Virus record (IMG/VR): IMGVR_UViG_3300047546_002517
Location: 1 to 26,728 of that record
DNA from: a virus
Direction: 5' to 3' (one strand)
DNA length: 26,728 nt
The notes beneath the pieces are model-generated. The model searched no databases. It was not told the origin of the DNA and was given only the letters and a program-made list of their open reading frames with translations. How positions within the stretch are numbered: position 1 is the first letter of the stretch; every line of letters begins with the position of its first letter. Shown here in pieces: positions 7,901 through 15,400 of the stretch. A program made the translations under genes and the position numbers.

Positions 7901-9356
7901 CGCAAGAACAGTTACAAATTATACTGCGGATGGATCAACAAGTACATATAGTGTTTCTTATGAAGTTGGTTACTTGGATGTATATGTAAACGGTATAAGA
8001 TTAAGCAGTGGAGTGGATTTCACAGCGACGAATGGATCAAGTGTAACATTTACTGTTACTCCGCTGTCATCAGACTATATTGAGCTGGTTTCTCAGACGG
8101 TGGCTCCATTGCAGGGCAATGGTTCTATAAGAACAACAGCTTTTTATACCGGTGATGGAATCACAACCAGCTTTGACATCAACTATGATAATGGATACCT
8201 TGATGTATATGTTAACGGTACAAAATACAAGAACGTAGACGATTATACAGCTACTAATGGAACAAGTGTAACAATTCTATCAGCACCGCTTGCTGGTGAT
8301 AATATTGAACTAGTTTCATATAAAAATAATGTCAAGATTATAGACCTTTCTTATGTACAAAAGAACGGTGATACAATGACGGGTACGCTTCTTGTTCCAG
8401 CACTTGTATCATCAGGAAATGTCAGTGGTGTGAATGGCTACTTTACTACAGTTAATGCTGCCAGCCATACTATAGGATCTATCTTTATAGCTAATACAAC
8501 TGGTGCATATCATACAGGTACTGTCAATGCTGCAAGTCATACAATTGGCTCTAGCTTTATAGCTAATACAACTGGTACATATCATACTGGTACTACAAAT
8601 GCAGCTAGCTACACAGTAGGTTCCAATTTTATAGCTAATACAACTGGTGCATATCATACAGGTACTGTAAATGCTGCAAGTCATACAATTGGCGCAAGTT
8701 TCATTGCAAACACAACTGGCGTATATCATACAGGTACTATAAATGCAGCAAGCATAACTATAGGGTCCAGTTCTTTTATTGCTAATTCAACAGCTGTTGT
8801 TATTGCAGATCCACTGACAGCTAACGGTACAACAGGAACATCTGGACAAGTACTAACTTCAAATGGAACAACTGGGTCTCCTTACTGGGCTAATACAACG
8901 GGCGGTGGTTCTACTGCTTTTAATGATGTTAGTACAAACGATGTAAGATATGTTTTATTTGCAAACCAGACAAGTGGAACAATTTCGAATGCTTATGTTT
9001 CTAGTTCAAAACTACAATACAACCCATCAACCGGTACTCTAACCTCTGTAGTAATCACATCTTCTTCTGACGAAAGAATGAAACAGAATGTTGAAACGAT
9101 ATATAACTCCAACGATGTATTGAATAGTTTGAGAGGAGTTTCTTTCGAAAGAAAGGACAGCGGTAAAAAAGACTACGGTGTCATTGCTCAAGAAATAGAA
9201 AAGGTGATACCAGAAATAGTTCACACAGACAGCGATGGATACAAATCAGTATCTTATAATAGCATAATTGGTTTTTTGATTGAAGGTTTGAAGAATCAGA
9301 ATGATAAAATTAATAATTTAGAAAACTTAGTTAACAAATTAATTGAGAAAAAATAA
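4935..9356 (+). CDS. Giant tail fibre protein with Peptidase_S74 chaperone domain
   Basis: A 1473-residue fibre. The ATG at 4935 is preferred over the TTG at 4923 because GAGGGG lies 4-9 nt upstream and MANKFQVKRT matches the Mtd-like start of the 3015 gene. Parts in order: an N-terminal GELALNLTDGKMF attachment segment; a GTAGQVLTSN module; LGxSxxRW modules; many FIANTTGAYHTG units between about residues 335 and 870; three 74-residue beta repeats from 917, 991 and 1066; VQKNGDTMTGTL near 1140; four 24-residue repeats (1173-1268); and a C-terminal S74 chaperone with SSSDERMK. Ser1378 and Lys1383 are the expected self-cleavage dyad, and GVIAQEIEKVIP the family signature. It ends in a coiled coil. 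It is a candidate long tail fibre and paralogous to the 165-2375 gene in its last 95 residues. Confidence 0.88.
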   Translation: MANKFQVKRTTVSGRTPNTTNSGNSHFIDTGELALNLTDGKMFSSNGTVYFEIGANLQNISIASNATFDSSGKIVANGSFGTAGQVLTSNGTTMYWSTVSGGGGSGTVTQVNTGIGLSGGPITTTGTISVVANDGIVANSSGLFANAGTGVVVNATGIHVNSSYIGTLAANSATYVGGNTALDLRNYSDTVAGTAYTNATAFAANATNISSGTLDAARLPATVVQNTDSRTLSGNLVISGTYFNPSSNTVLLGNSIQRWIISGNSGSFSGNVSASYLSAQFGVSGATLSIGGALTANSSGAVLNSADLTFSGPGTIIIGAAGTLANSSTFKVQTNFTANTLGAYHTGTINAASLTTLNFRANTSGAYPLSNSFGIALGSSTQRWVINANTGDFSGTVAAGNTTITGFANASVSVNSALLTVGTSFIANTTGAYHTGIINAASLTVGSNFVANSTAIVGTGFANISTSVNSALLTVGTSFVANTTGAYHTGIINAASFSTSGFVGNTTVIAPTSNTILLGNSIGRFVISANTGDFTGTVTGTVADMSTSVNSALLTVGTSFVANTTGAYHTGTINAASFTTTGLVANATAIAPTSNTILLGNSIGRFVISADTINASGLITGSAGANITGTANLVDVNISGNLTVSGTTTYVNTTNLNVGDNIVTLNADLTNLTAPTENAGLEVNRGSAANVNFLWNETSDSWTLGNTDITGYANVTTSVNSALLTVGTSFIANSTAIVGTGYANISTSVNSALLTVGTSFVANTTGAYHTGTINSASFTTTNFTANTSGAYPLSNSAGTALGSSTKRWVITANTGNFTGTVTGTVANLSTSVNSALLTVGTSFIANTTGAYHTGAVNAASLSIGSGSFTTNSSSIVLASPVTANGSTGTSGYVLTSNGSSGSPYWAAATITSNSIGRTVTSYTGNGSNTTFDVTYTVGNIDVYQNGIRLIDSSDYNATSGTQVIFNTAPSSGDNIDFIVYSQATVAPVNARTVTNYTADGSTSTYSVSYEVGYLDVYVNGIRLSSGVDFTATNGSSVTFTVTPLSSDYIELVSQTVAPLQGNGSIRTTAFYTGDGITTSFDINYDNGYLDVYVNGTKYKNVDDYTATNGTSVTILSAPLAGDNIELVSYKNNVKIIDLSYVQKNGDTMTGTLLVPALVSSGNVSGVNGYFTTVNAASHTIGSIFIANTTGAYHTGTVNAASHTIGSSFIANTTGTYHTGTTNAASYTVGSNFIANTTGAYHTGTVNAASHTIGASFIANTTGVYHTGTINAASITIGSSSFIANSTAVVIADPLTANGTTGTSGQVLTSNGTTGSPYWANTTGGGSTAFNDVSTNDVRYVLFANQTSGTISNAYVSSSKLQYNPSTGTLTSVVITSSSDERMKQNVETIYNSNDVLNSLRGVSFERKDSGKKDYGVIAQEIEKVIPEIVHTDSDGYKSVSYNSIIGFLIEGLKNQNDKINNLENLVNKLIEKK
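6486..6764 (+). repeat. 36-nt exact direct repeat within the giant fibre gene
   Basis: Positions 6486-6521 and 6729-6764 are identical over 36 nt, starting CTAGGTAACTCGATTGG and encoding the LGNSIGRFVISA segment. The copies are 243 nt apart, in frame (81 codons). Flanking sequence is similar but diverged. An in-frame spacing means recombination between the copies would keep the gene open. Confidence 0.85.
7683..8339 (+). repeat. Three tandem beta-domain repeats (about 74 residues each)
   Basis: Three consecutive in-frame units start at 7683, 7905 and 8130. Each has the order RTxTxYTxDG, then V(S/T)Y, then (I/L)DVYVNGxR or a close form, then DYxATNGTSV, then GDNIELVSY. Such repeats are common in fibres of marine myophages and probably form small beta-sandwich domains stacked along the shaft. 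The nucleotide sequences are diverged, so the triplication is old compared with the 72-nt repeats downstream. Confidence 0.85.
8451..8738 (+). repeat. Four tandem 72-nt repeats plus a partial fifth
   Basis: Units start at 8451, 8523, 8595 and 8667, each encoding 24 residues of the form xNAASHTIGSxFIANTTGxYHTGT. A diverged fifth begins at 8739. The stretches 8484-8549 and 8628-8693 match at 65 of 66 positions, at an offset of exactly two units (144 nt), while neighbouring units differ more. This points to a recent duplication or gene conversion of a two-unit block. Units encode the fibre shaft. Confidence 0.9.
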
Positions 9357-10964
9357 ATGGGAAAAGCATTAGAACTTACACAACTACCGTCTTTTGTTGT
9401 TGCTAACTCAACAACAATGACTGTCAATGCTTTCAACTTTACAGTTGGATCTGATTTCATAGCCAACACAACTGGTGCATATCATACTGGTACGGTCAAT
9501 GCTGCTAGCCATACTGTTGGATCCAGTTTCATTGCTAATTCTACTGCAGTAATTGTTGGAAATACATCAGTTGGATGGTTTGGTTTTGGTGAAACAACAC
9601 CAGTTTCGACCAGAGCATTTAATATAAAACGAAGCTGGACAACTGATAGTACAGCTATGACATCGTTTTCTAATACGATAATTAATAATACTACACTAAC
9701 AGCTCCAAGAGGGTACTACGGCCAATGGAATATTATAACTTCAAATATTCTTGATGCTAATTCATCTGGTGGAATACAGGGATCGGATGTATACGGTACT
9801 TACACCTATGCATTAAACGGATCTGTTGGTGGTGATGCAAGAATCAATAATATTACTGGTTCAGGCAGCGAGGTGAGAAATCAAGCTGGTGGTGCAACAG
9901 CCAACACCGTCGATACAGCAACAGGATCTATATCTAAAGTAATACAGTCTTCTTCTGGTATAACAACGCAAGCTGTTGGAGTCAAATCTCAAATATATGC
10001 AGCTAATAATTCAGTAACTGGTAATGTTACATCCGCTTATGGATTTTCTTCATTGATACAAAGTAACACGGCGATGACTGTTGGTACTGGTTACTTGTAT
10101 CATGGAACGTACCAAGGATCGACAACCACAACAAGATATGGATTGTATATAACCGGTGAAGCAAATAATTACTTGTCTGGCAATTTGTCTGTTGCTGGAT
10201 CTGCTAATGTAACAACATCGGTAAACTCGGCACTACTAACGGTTGGATCTAATTTTATTGCTAATACTACTGGTGCATATCATACTGGTACGGTCAATGC
10301 TGCTAGTTATACAGTAGGTTCTAATTTTATTGCAAATACAACTGCAGTTGGGATTGGTACAACGAGCACACTAGGGAACTCATTACTGAGTGTTTTGACA
10401 GGGATCACTGCACGAACTGAAGCTGCATCTGGTGTCACACCATATTTTCAATCCTACAACGGAAATGCAAGCACGGATTTAAAGACTTGGCGTTTTGGTA
10501 CTGTTGCAGCTGGTGATTTAATTTTTGAAACTGTCAATGATGCTTATTCTGCTTCAACAGAGCGTATGCGTATTGATTCAAGCGCAAATTTGAAATTCAA
10601 CTCAGGTTACGGCTCTGTTGCTACAGCTTATGGTTGTCGTGCTTGGGTGAACTTTAATGGAACTGGTGTTGTGGCAATTCGTGCAAGTGGTAATGTGACG
10701 AGTATTACAGATAATGGTGTAGGTGATTACACAGTTAACTTCACCAATGCAATGCCCGATGGAAATTATGCATACCACATAGGCTCAAAACAAGATCAAG
10801 CTGGTGTTGGTGATGCAGCATTTCCAACAAACGGAACCCCAACTGGTGTAACCGATGGCGCAGCTGGCATGACAACCACAAGAATTCGACTTCGTTTTGT
10901 AAACCTTGATGGTACTGCGTCATTACGAGATCAAGAAGTTGTTTGCGTTTCAATTTTCAGATAA
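9357..10964 (+). CDS. Tail fibre protein with distinct C-terminal receptor-binding-type head
   Basis: A 535-residue protein whose ATG directly follows the TAA of the giant fibre gene, suggesting translational coupling. Residues 1-60 contain a short anchor (LELTQLPSF) and the shared FIANTTGAYHTG module. Residues about 65-270 contain a Gly/Ser/Thr-rich beta-solenoid-like region with YGQW, AYGFSSLIQ and TTRYGLYITGEANNY. A second FIANTTGAYHTG module lies near residues 300-320. An ERMRIDSSANLKF segment near residue 400 leads to a C-terminal head (about residues 425-535) starting YGCRAWVNFNGTG, with SITDNGVGDYTVNF and AMPDGNYAY. I recognise this head as a widely shared fibre tip in phages of proteobacteria. 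There is no S74 domain. It probably binds the host surface, with the two downstream small genes assisting assembly. Confidence 0.82.
   Translation: MGKALELTQLPSFVVANSTTMTVNAFNFTVGSDFIANTTGAYHTGTVNAASHTVGSSFIANSTAVIVGNTSVGWFGFGETTPVSTRAFNIKRSWTTDSTAMTSFSNTIINNTTLTAPRGYYGQWNIITSNILDANSSGGIQGSDVYGTYTYALNGSVGGDARINNITGSGSEVRNQAGGATANTVDTATGSISKVIQSSSGITTQAVGVKSQIYAANNSVTGNVTSAYGFSSLIQSNTAMTVGTGYLYHGTYQGSTTTTRYGLYITGEANNYLSGNLSVAGSANVTTSVNSALLTVGSNFIANTTGAYHTGTVNAASYTVGSNFIANTTAVGIGTTSTLGNSLLSVLTGITARTEAASGVTPYFQSYNGNASTDLKTWRFGTVAAGDLIFETVNDAYSASTERMRIDSSANLKFNSGYGSVATAYGCRAWVNFNGTGVVAIRASGNVTSITDNGVGDYTVNFTNAMPDGNYAYHIGSKQDQAGVGDAAFPTNGTPTGVTDGAAGMTTTRIRLRFVNLDGTASLRDQEVVCVSIFR
9471..10306 (+). 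repeat. 38-nt exact direct repeat within one fibre gene
   Basis: Positions 9471-9508 and 10269-10306 are identical over 38 nt, encoding the TGAYHTGTVNAAS module. They are 798 nt apart (266 codons, in frame). Recombination between them would remove the central beta-solenoid domain in frame. Related but non-identical copies occur in the neighbouring fibre genes. Confidence 0.88.
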
Positions 10965-10973
10965 GGAAAAACC

Positions 10974-11231
10974 ATGAACCAAGTAATCATTTACCCAAAC
11001 GACGAAGGTGTAGCCATCATTACTCCAGCACCTGATTGCGGTTTAACCATTGAGGAGATTGCCGCAAAGGATGTTCCTGAAGGCAAGCCTTTCAAGATTG
11101 TTGACGTAGCTGACATTCCGTCCGATAGAACTTTCAGGGCCGCATGGGAAGCTAATATAGTAGAACCTGACGGACACGGTATTGGACATGAAGCATGGTT
11201 TGCAGAACAGGCCGCCAAGGAGCAAGCATGA
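10974..11231 (+). CDS. Small phage protein, possible fibre assembly partner
   Basis: An 85-residue protein starting 9 nt after the fibre with the special C-terminal head, with AAGGA as ribosome binding site. The sequence begins MNQVIIYPNDEGVAIITPAP and includes LTIEEIAAKDVPEGKPFKIV and DIPSDRTFRAAWE, ending in an acidic, Ala-rich helix. I recall close relatives beside fibre genes in many proteobacterial phages and prophages, where they have no tested role. Its base composition is more GC-rich and its codon choice less AT-biased than the surrounding fibre genes, consistent with arrival together with the 10600-10964 fibre tip. Its stop overlaps the next start as ATGA. A role as tail fibre assembly chaperone is an inference from position and size. 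Confidence 0.75.
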   Translation: MNQVIIYPNDEGVAIITPAPDCGLTIEEIAAKDVPEGKPFKIVDVADIPSDRTFRAAWEANIVEPDGHGIGHEAWFAEQAAKEQA

Positions 11232-11464
11232 TTACGATAAACGTTGACAAAGCAAAAATAATTGCACATGACTTACGTCGTGCTGCAAGAGCCGAAGAAT
11301 TCAAACCGTATGATGATGCGATTGCAAAGCAAATTCCAGGTGAAGCAGAAGGAGCTGAGGCAGCAAGAGCGTTGATCAGAGCAAAGTATAAAACAATGCA
11401 AGAAGAAATAGACTCAGCTACAACGGTAGAAGAGATCAAGGCAGCAATGCCTCAGACTGATTAA
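11228..11464 (+). CDS. Small helical protein, possible tail fibre assembly chaperone
   Basis: A 78-residue protein. The ATG at 11228 overlaps the preceding stop (ATGA), which fits translational coupling better than the ATG 33 nt upstream, which would add MVCRTGRQGAS from inside the neighbour's coding region. The protein has MITINVDKAKIIAHDLRRAA at the start, a KQIPGEAEGAEAARALI segment, and an acidic end with VEEIKAAMP. It appears wholly alpha-helical and charged. I recall relatives in fibre-end cassettes of proteobacterial phages, paired with the upstream small gene. Together the pair is likely to help fold or attach the fibre encoded at 9357-10964. There is no direct evidence of function in the sequence. 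Confidence 0.75.
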   Translation: MITINVDKAKIIAHDLRRAARAEEFKPYDDAIAKQIPGEAEGAEAARALIRAKYKTMQEEIDSATTVEEIKAAMPQTD

Positions 11465-11494
11465 TTTAGTATCATAATGCCTTCAGAAATAAAG

Positions 11495-11502
11495 AATAAA
11501 TA
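11495..11502 (+). promoter_or_regulatory. Late promoter-like box AATAAATA
   Basis: AATAAATA differs at one position from the T4 late consensus TATAAATA and lies 21 nt before the ATG at 11524, in one of the few gaps of the fibre region (59 nt). The spacing to the start is close to that of the perfect box before gp13. The AT-rich context makes chance matches possible. Confidence 0.45.
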
Positions 11503-11523
11503 ATAGTTTAACAATAAACAATA

Positions 11524-12477
11524 ATGGCAACAACAAGATCATCAGAGTTATCAAAATTACCTTCTAATATAACTACGTCTGGTAATGTTGTATTCAGTAA
11601 TAATGTTTCAATTACTGGGTATGCCAATGTTACTGTTTCGGTTAACAGTGCTTTATTTACTGTTGGATCATCATTTGTAGCTAATAGTACTGGTGTTTAT
11701 CACGATACCTTAAATATAGGATCTGGTGCACTAACTTCCAATTCTACTTCTATTACTCTTAATGCTCCGTTGATAGCAAACGGTACAACAGGTGGGGCTG
11801 GCCAGTTTTTATATTCTAACGGAGCTACTGGTTCGCCTTACTGGAGTACGGCATTTACTGAGCCACTGATATATGATTCTTTATCGAGCAAATTCAACGG
11901 AGTATTGAAAGATTTTGTGCTGAGAGCTAATGGTGTGGTATCGGGTGTATACAGTAGTAGGTTGATGACAGTTACATCTGGTGGTGTCAGTATAAGTGGT
12001 GTGGATTTTACAAAGACTGATTATTTCAATGCACCTATCTTTTTTGATGATTTTACCAGTGGATTTAGAATAGATAGATCTGCATTAGTTGTCAATGTAT
12101 CAAGCTCATCTATTTCAACGAGCGAAGATGTTTATCAGCTAGATTCCAATAATTGTGTGATATATACAGCAAAGTGTGTAGAGAGTAATTCAACGTCTGT
12201 AATATTAACAAATGTGAGGAAAGCTGGATCCACAATCGAGACAAACACATCACCAGTTGTTGTTGGATCTTTGTTAGGAAGAAAAGGTGGATCGGCTACC
12301 ATAGCTAATTCCACTGTGTCTTTTGTTTCTGTTATAAACTTCGCAAATGCACCAACTAAATATAACAGAACGATCGAAATAAAAAGAAACAGCTCGTCGG
12401 ATGTAAGCACCACAGCAACGAGAGTTTTTGCAAGTATCATCCCATTTAGCCCAATTAACATCATGTTATCAGAATAA
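11524..12477 (+). CDS. Short fibre-like virion protein
   Basis: A 317-residue protein. It begins MATTRSSELSKLPSNI, reminiscent of the LELTQLPSF start of the 9357 gene, then has one copy each of the shared modules: VNSALFTVGSSFVANSTGVY, an IGSGALTSNSTSITL segment, and the GTTGGAGQFLYSNGATGSPY element that in the two long fibres precedes the S74 domain. From residue about 115 the sequence is unrelated to the other fibres, beta-rich, with no recognised motif, and it ends IIPFSPINIMLSE. I infer a fibre or tip protein that keeps the common N-terminal connector and carries its own distal domain. A promoter-like box lies just upstream. Its specific function is unknown. Confidence 0.75.
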   Translation: MATTRSSELSKLPSNITTSGNVVFSNNVSITGYANVTVSVNSALFTVGSSFVANSTGVYHDTLNIGSGALTSNSTSITLNAPLIANGTTGGAGQFLYSNGATGSPYWSTAFTEPLIYDSLSSKFNGVLKDFVLRANGVVSGVYSSRLMTVTSGGVSISGVDFTKTDYFNAPIFFDDFTSGFRIDRSALVVNVSSSSISTSEDVYQLDSNNCVIYTAKCVESNSTSVILTNVRKAGSTIETNTSPVVVGSLLGRKGGSATIANSTVSFVSVINFANAPTKYNRTIEIKRNSSSDVSTTATRVFASIIPFSPINIMLSE

Positions 12478-12492
12478 CGGAGAAATAAAAAC

Positions 12493-15400
12493 ATGGCAAG
12501 AAGAGTAATCCCAGACTTTGTATATACATTCAACACAGTAGCTCAGACAATTGCTGTTCGTGGTTATTATCCTCTAGAAAAACTAGCACTGATAACTAAC
12601 GTAACAGATAATTTGGTGATGTATAACTTTGCAGATCCAACATTTGCAGGCACTACAGCTACTTTCAACAGTAATACAAACACCACAACCATTACGTTGA
12701 ACTACAATACATCTTCAATGAGTAATAATGATGTAATTCAGATACTTGTTGATGAGACTGATATGGCAATAACAGCATCAGAGGAGTTGACTGATCCTGT
12801 TAATAAGATGCGTGTTAGTTTACCACAAGCGTTGATTGATACTGACTTTGAATACAGTACTCAGTCAACGAAATGGGAAACTGTTCCTATGATCAACTAC
12901 CAGCCATTTGGTTATCCAAACAATGCAACAACTCTGACTCTTACAACATATACAGCTGCAGCAAACGGTAGCAGAAACATAATTCTGACTCCTAATAACA
13001 GCCTTGTACAGGGTCAACCAGTTTATATCTACGACTCTGGATGGCACGGCTCAGATGGTGTGTTCCATGTTGTTGTAGCCAATTCAACAGCTGTTGTTTT
13101 GAATTCAAAGTATCCATTTCCAAATACAACATCAAACAACTTGTTAACTACATCTACAGTTGGATATGCTGGCCAGCAATATATTGGAGCAAACATTGCT
13201 CATTCGGCTGCAGTGTTCAGCACAAAAATGGTTAACGTTTCTACAACACAGGCTCACGGTCTTTCTGTAGGTAATGAAGTTGCTGTAATCAACTCAGTTG
13301 CTACTGCGTCTTTCAGTAATACACACGTTGTTGTGTCGGTTGCTAACAGCACAATGTTTAGCATCGTTCCAACTTCAGCACCTGGTACAATCACATCTCA
13401 ACAACTTGCATACTTACCATCCGGTGCTGCTCTTCATAGAGCATTTGATGGTGGTGTTAAATTTAGTACATTCAGTCAAAGTCATGGTCAGCAGCTAGTA
13501 AGACAGACAAGAAGATATTTTAGATATCAATCAGGTAAAGGTATTCAGCTTAGCACTGGTACTATCATGAAGCCTGAGATTACAATTGATTCATTGACAT
13601 CGTCTGGGACTACGGTTACTGTCATTACAAAAGAATTACACAATATTAACCCAGGTTTAGAAATTACAATAGCTGGTGCTGATCAGTCATCTTACAACGG
13701 AACATTTACCGTTGTTGATATATTGACTCCTTACAGTTTTACATATGTTGCTTTGTCAACCCCAACTGACTCCACTGCATCTGGTGATTATAGATTAAAC
13801 GTTTCTGCTTGGCATGGTGCTGGAATCCGTGTTGGTTTATTTGACGATCAGAATGGTTTGTTTTTTGAATACGACGGTCAACAGTTGTATGCTGTAATCA
13901 GACAAAGTACTTACCAATTGTCCGGGGCTGCTATATTAACTAACAACTCAGCATCAGTTACAAGTGCAACTCTTATAAACGGAGCAACAACAAGATTTGC
14001 ACGCCAGCTTGTACCTGGAGATACAATTATTATCAGAGGTCAGGCATATAAAGTTAACACTATTGCTTCTGATACTGCAATGACTATTAATCCTCCATAC
14101 AGAGGACCTACCATCACTGCTCCTTCGTATGCCACAATCACCAAGACCATCGATATTAAGATTCCACAATCTCAATGGAATATTGATCCATGTGATGGCT
14201 CTGGTAGAAGCGGATACAATCTTGACTTGACAAAGATGCAGATGTTCTACATCGACTATTCTTGGTACGGTGCTGGTTTCATCAGATGGGGATTCAGGGG
14301 ACCTGATGGTAATGTTGTTTATTGCCACAAGGTCGTTAACAATAATAAGAACTATGAAGCATATATGCGTTCTGGTAACTTGCCAGCAAGATATGAATCG
14401 CACACTCATGCAAAGTATACAGAATTAACATCCACACTTGATTCAAGTAATACAATTTCTATGGCTGTAGCAAATGCAATGTATTGGCCAAATACTGGTA
14501 TAGTATGGGTTCGTAATGATACACAAAGTGAATTTATCAAGTATGCATCGAGGTCTAATACATCATTGAACACTCTAACAAGAGCTGGTCAAGGTAACTT
14601 GGTTGCTACAATCACAACGACAGCTGGTTCTTCTACATTAGTAATGTCTGATACTACTGGTATTCGTGAAGGTATGTTTATACAGGCTAATAATGCTTCA
14701 GGGCTTTGGATTGTTCCACCTGATTCATATGTTGTTAGTGTTACAGCAAATGCATCTATCAAGTCTAGCAAGGCAGCACTACAATCAACAGTTGCAAACG
14801 TTGCAGCGATTGTTTCTCCTGGTGCAACTGCAGCTCAGACGTTTACATACTCAACAACAACTCCTATTCAAGTTCAGTTGCATTCACCTGCATTTGCTCC
14901 AACAATCAGCCACTGGGGTACCAGTGTGATTATGGATGGTAGATATGATGATGATAAATCTTTCATATTTACACAGGGTATGACAACTGGTCTTTCTGTC
15001 GCGGGTGCTGCTACAAACGTTTTACAAAGCTTCAGGATTGCACCAAGTGTTCATAACGGTATCCCAGGAGCGTTAGGAAGTAGAGAGATTGTAAACAGAA
15101 TGCAGATGGTATTAAGACAGTTGGATATGTTATCTGGTGGCCAATTCTTGGTCAGATTGATTTTGAATGGAACTATCAGTTCTGGCGGTGCAGCAGCTGC
15201 TCAAACATGGACAAACGTTGGTGGATCTAGCTTGGCTCAATATATCAATCATTCAAGTGCTACTACTATAACTGGTGGTGAGACGTTGTACGGTTTCTTC
15301 ACTAACAGCTCTGGTGGTTCGTCTAACTTGACAACAACAAGCCAGGAGTTGCCTTTGGTTAGAGACTTAGGTAACGGTGTATTGGGTGGATATTCAGGTC

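Noticed and set aside
8412-8729. Minus-strand 105-codon Cys/Ser-rich open frame
   Set aside because: It is the exact shadow of the 72-nt repeats on the other strand; its Cys-rich repeats follow from the coding-strand sequence.
8451-8760. CRISPR-like array
   Set aside because: The repeated units are contiguous, in frame, coding and without unique spacers. They are protein repeats.
11195-11227. ATG at 11195 as start of the 78-residue protein
   Set aside because: It would add 11 residues from inside the previous gene. The ATGA overlap at 11228 gives a cleaner, coupled start with a typical MITINVDKAK beginning.
13954-14409. Minus-strand 151-codon open frame within the 1024-residue gene
   Set aside because: No ribosome binding site or recognisable motif, and it sits opposite the best conserved part of a real gene.
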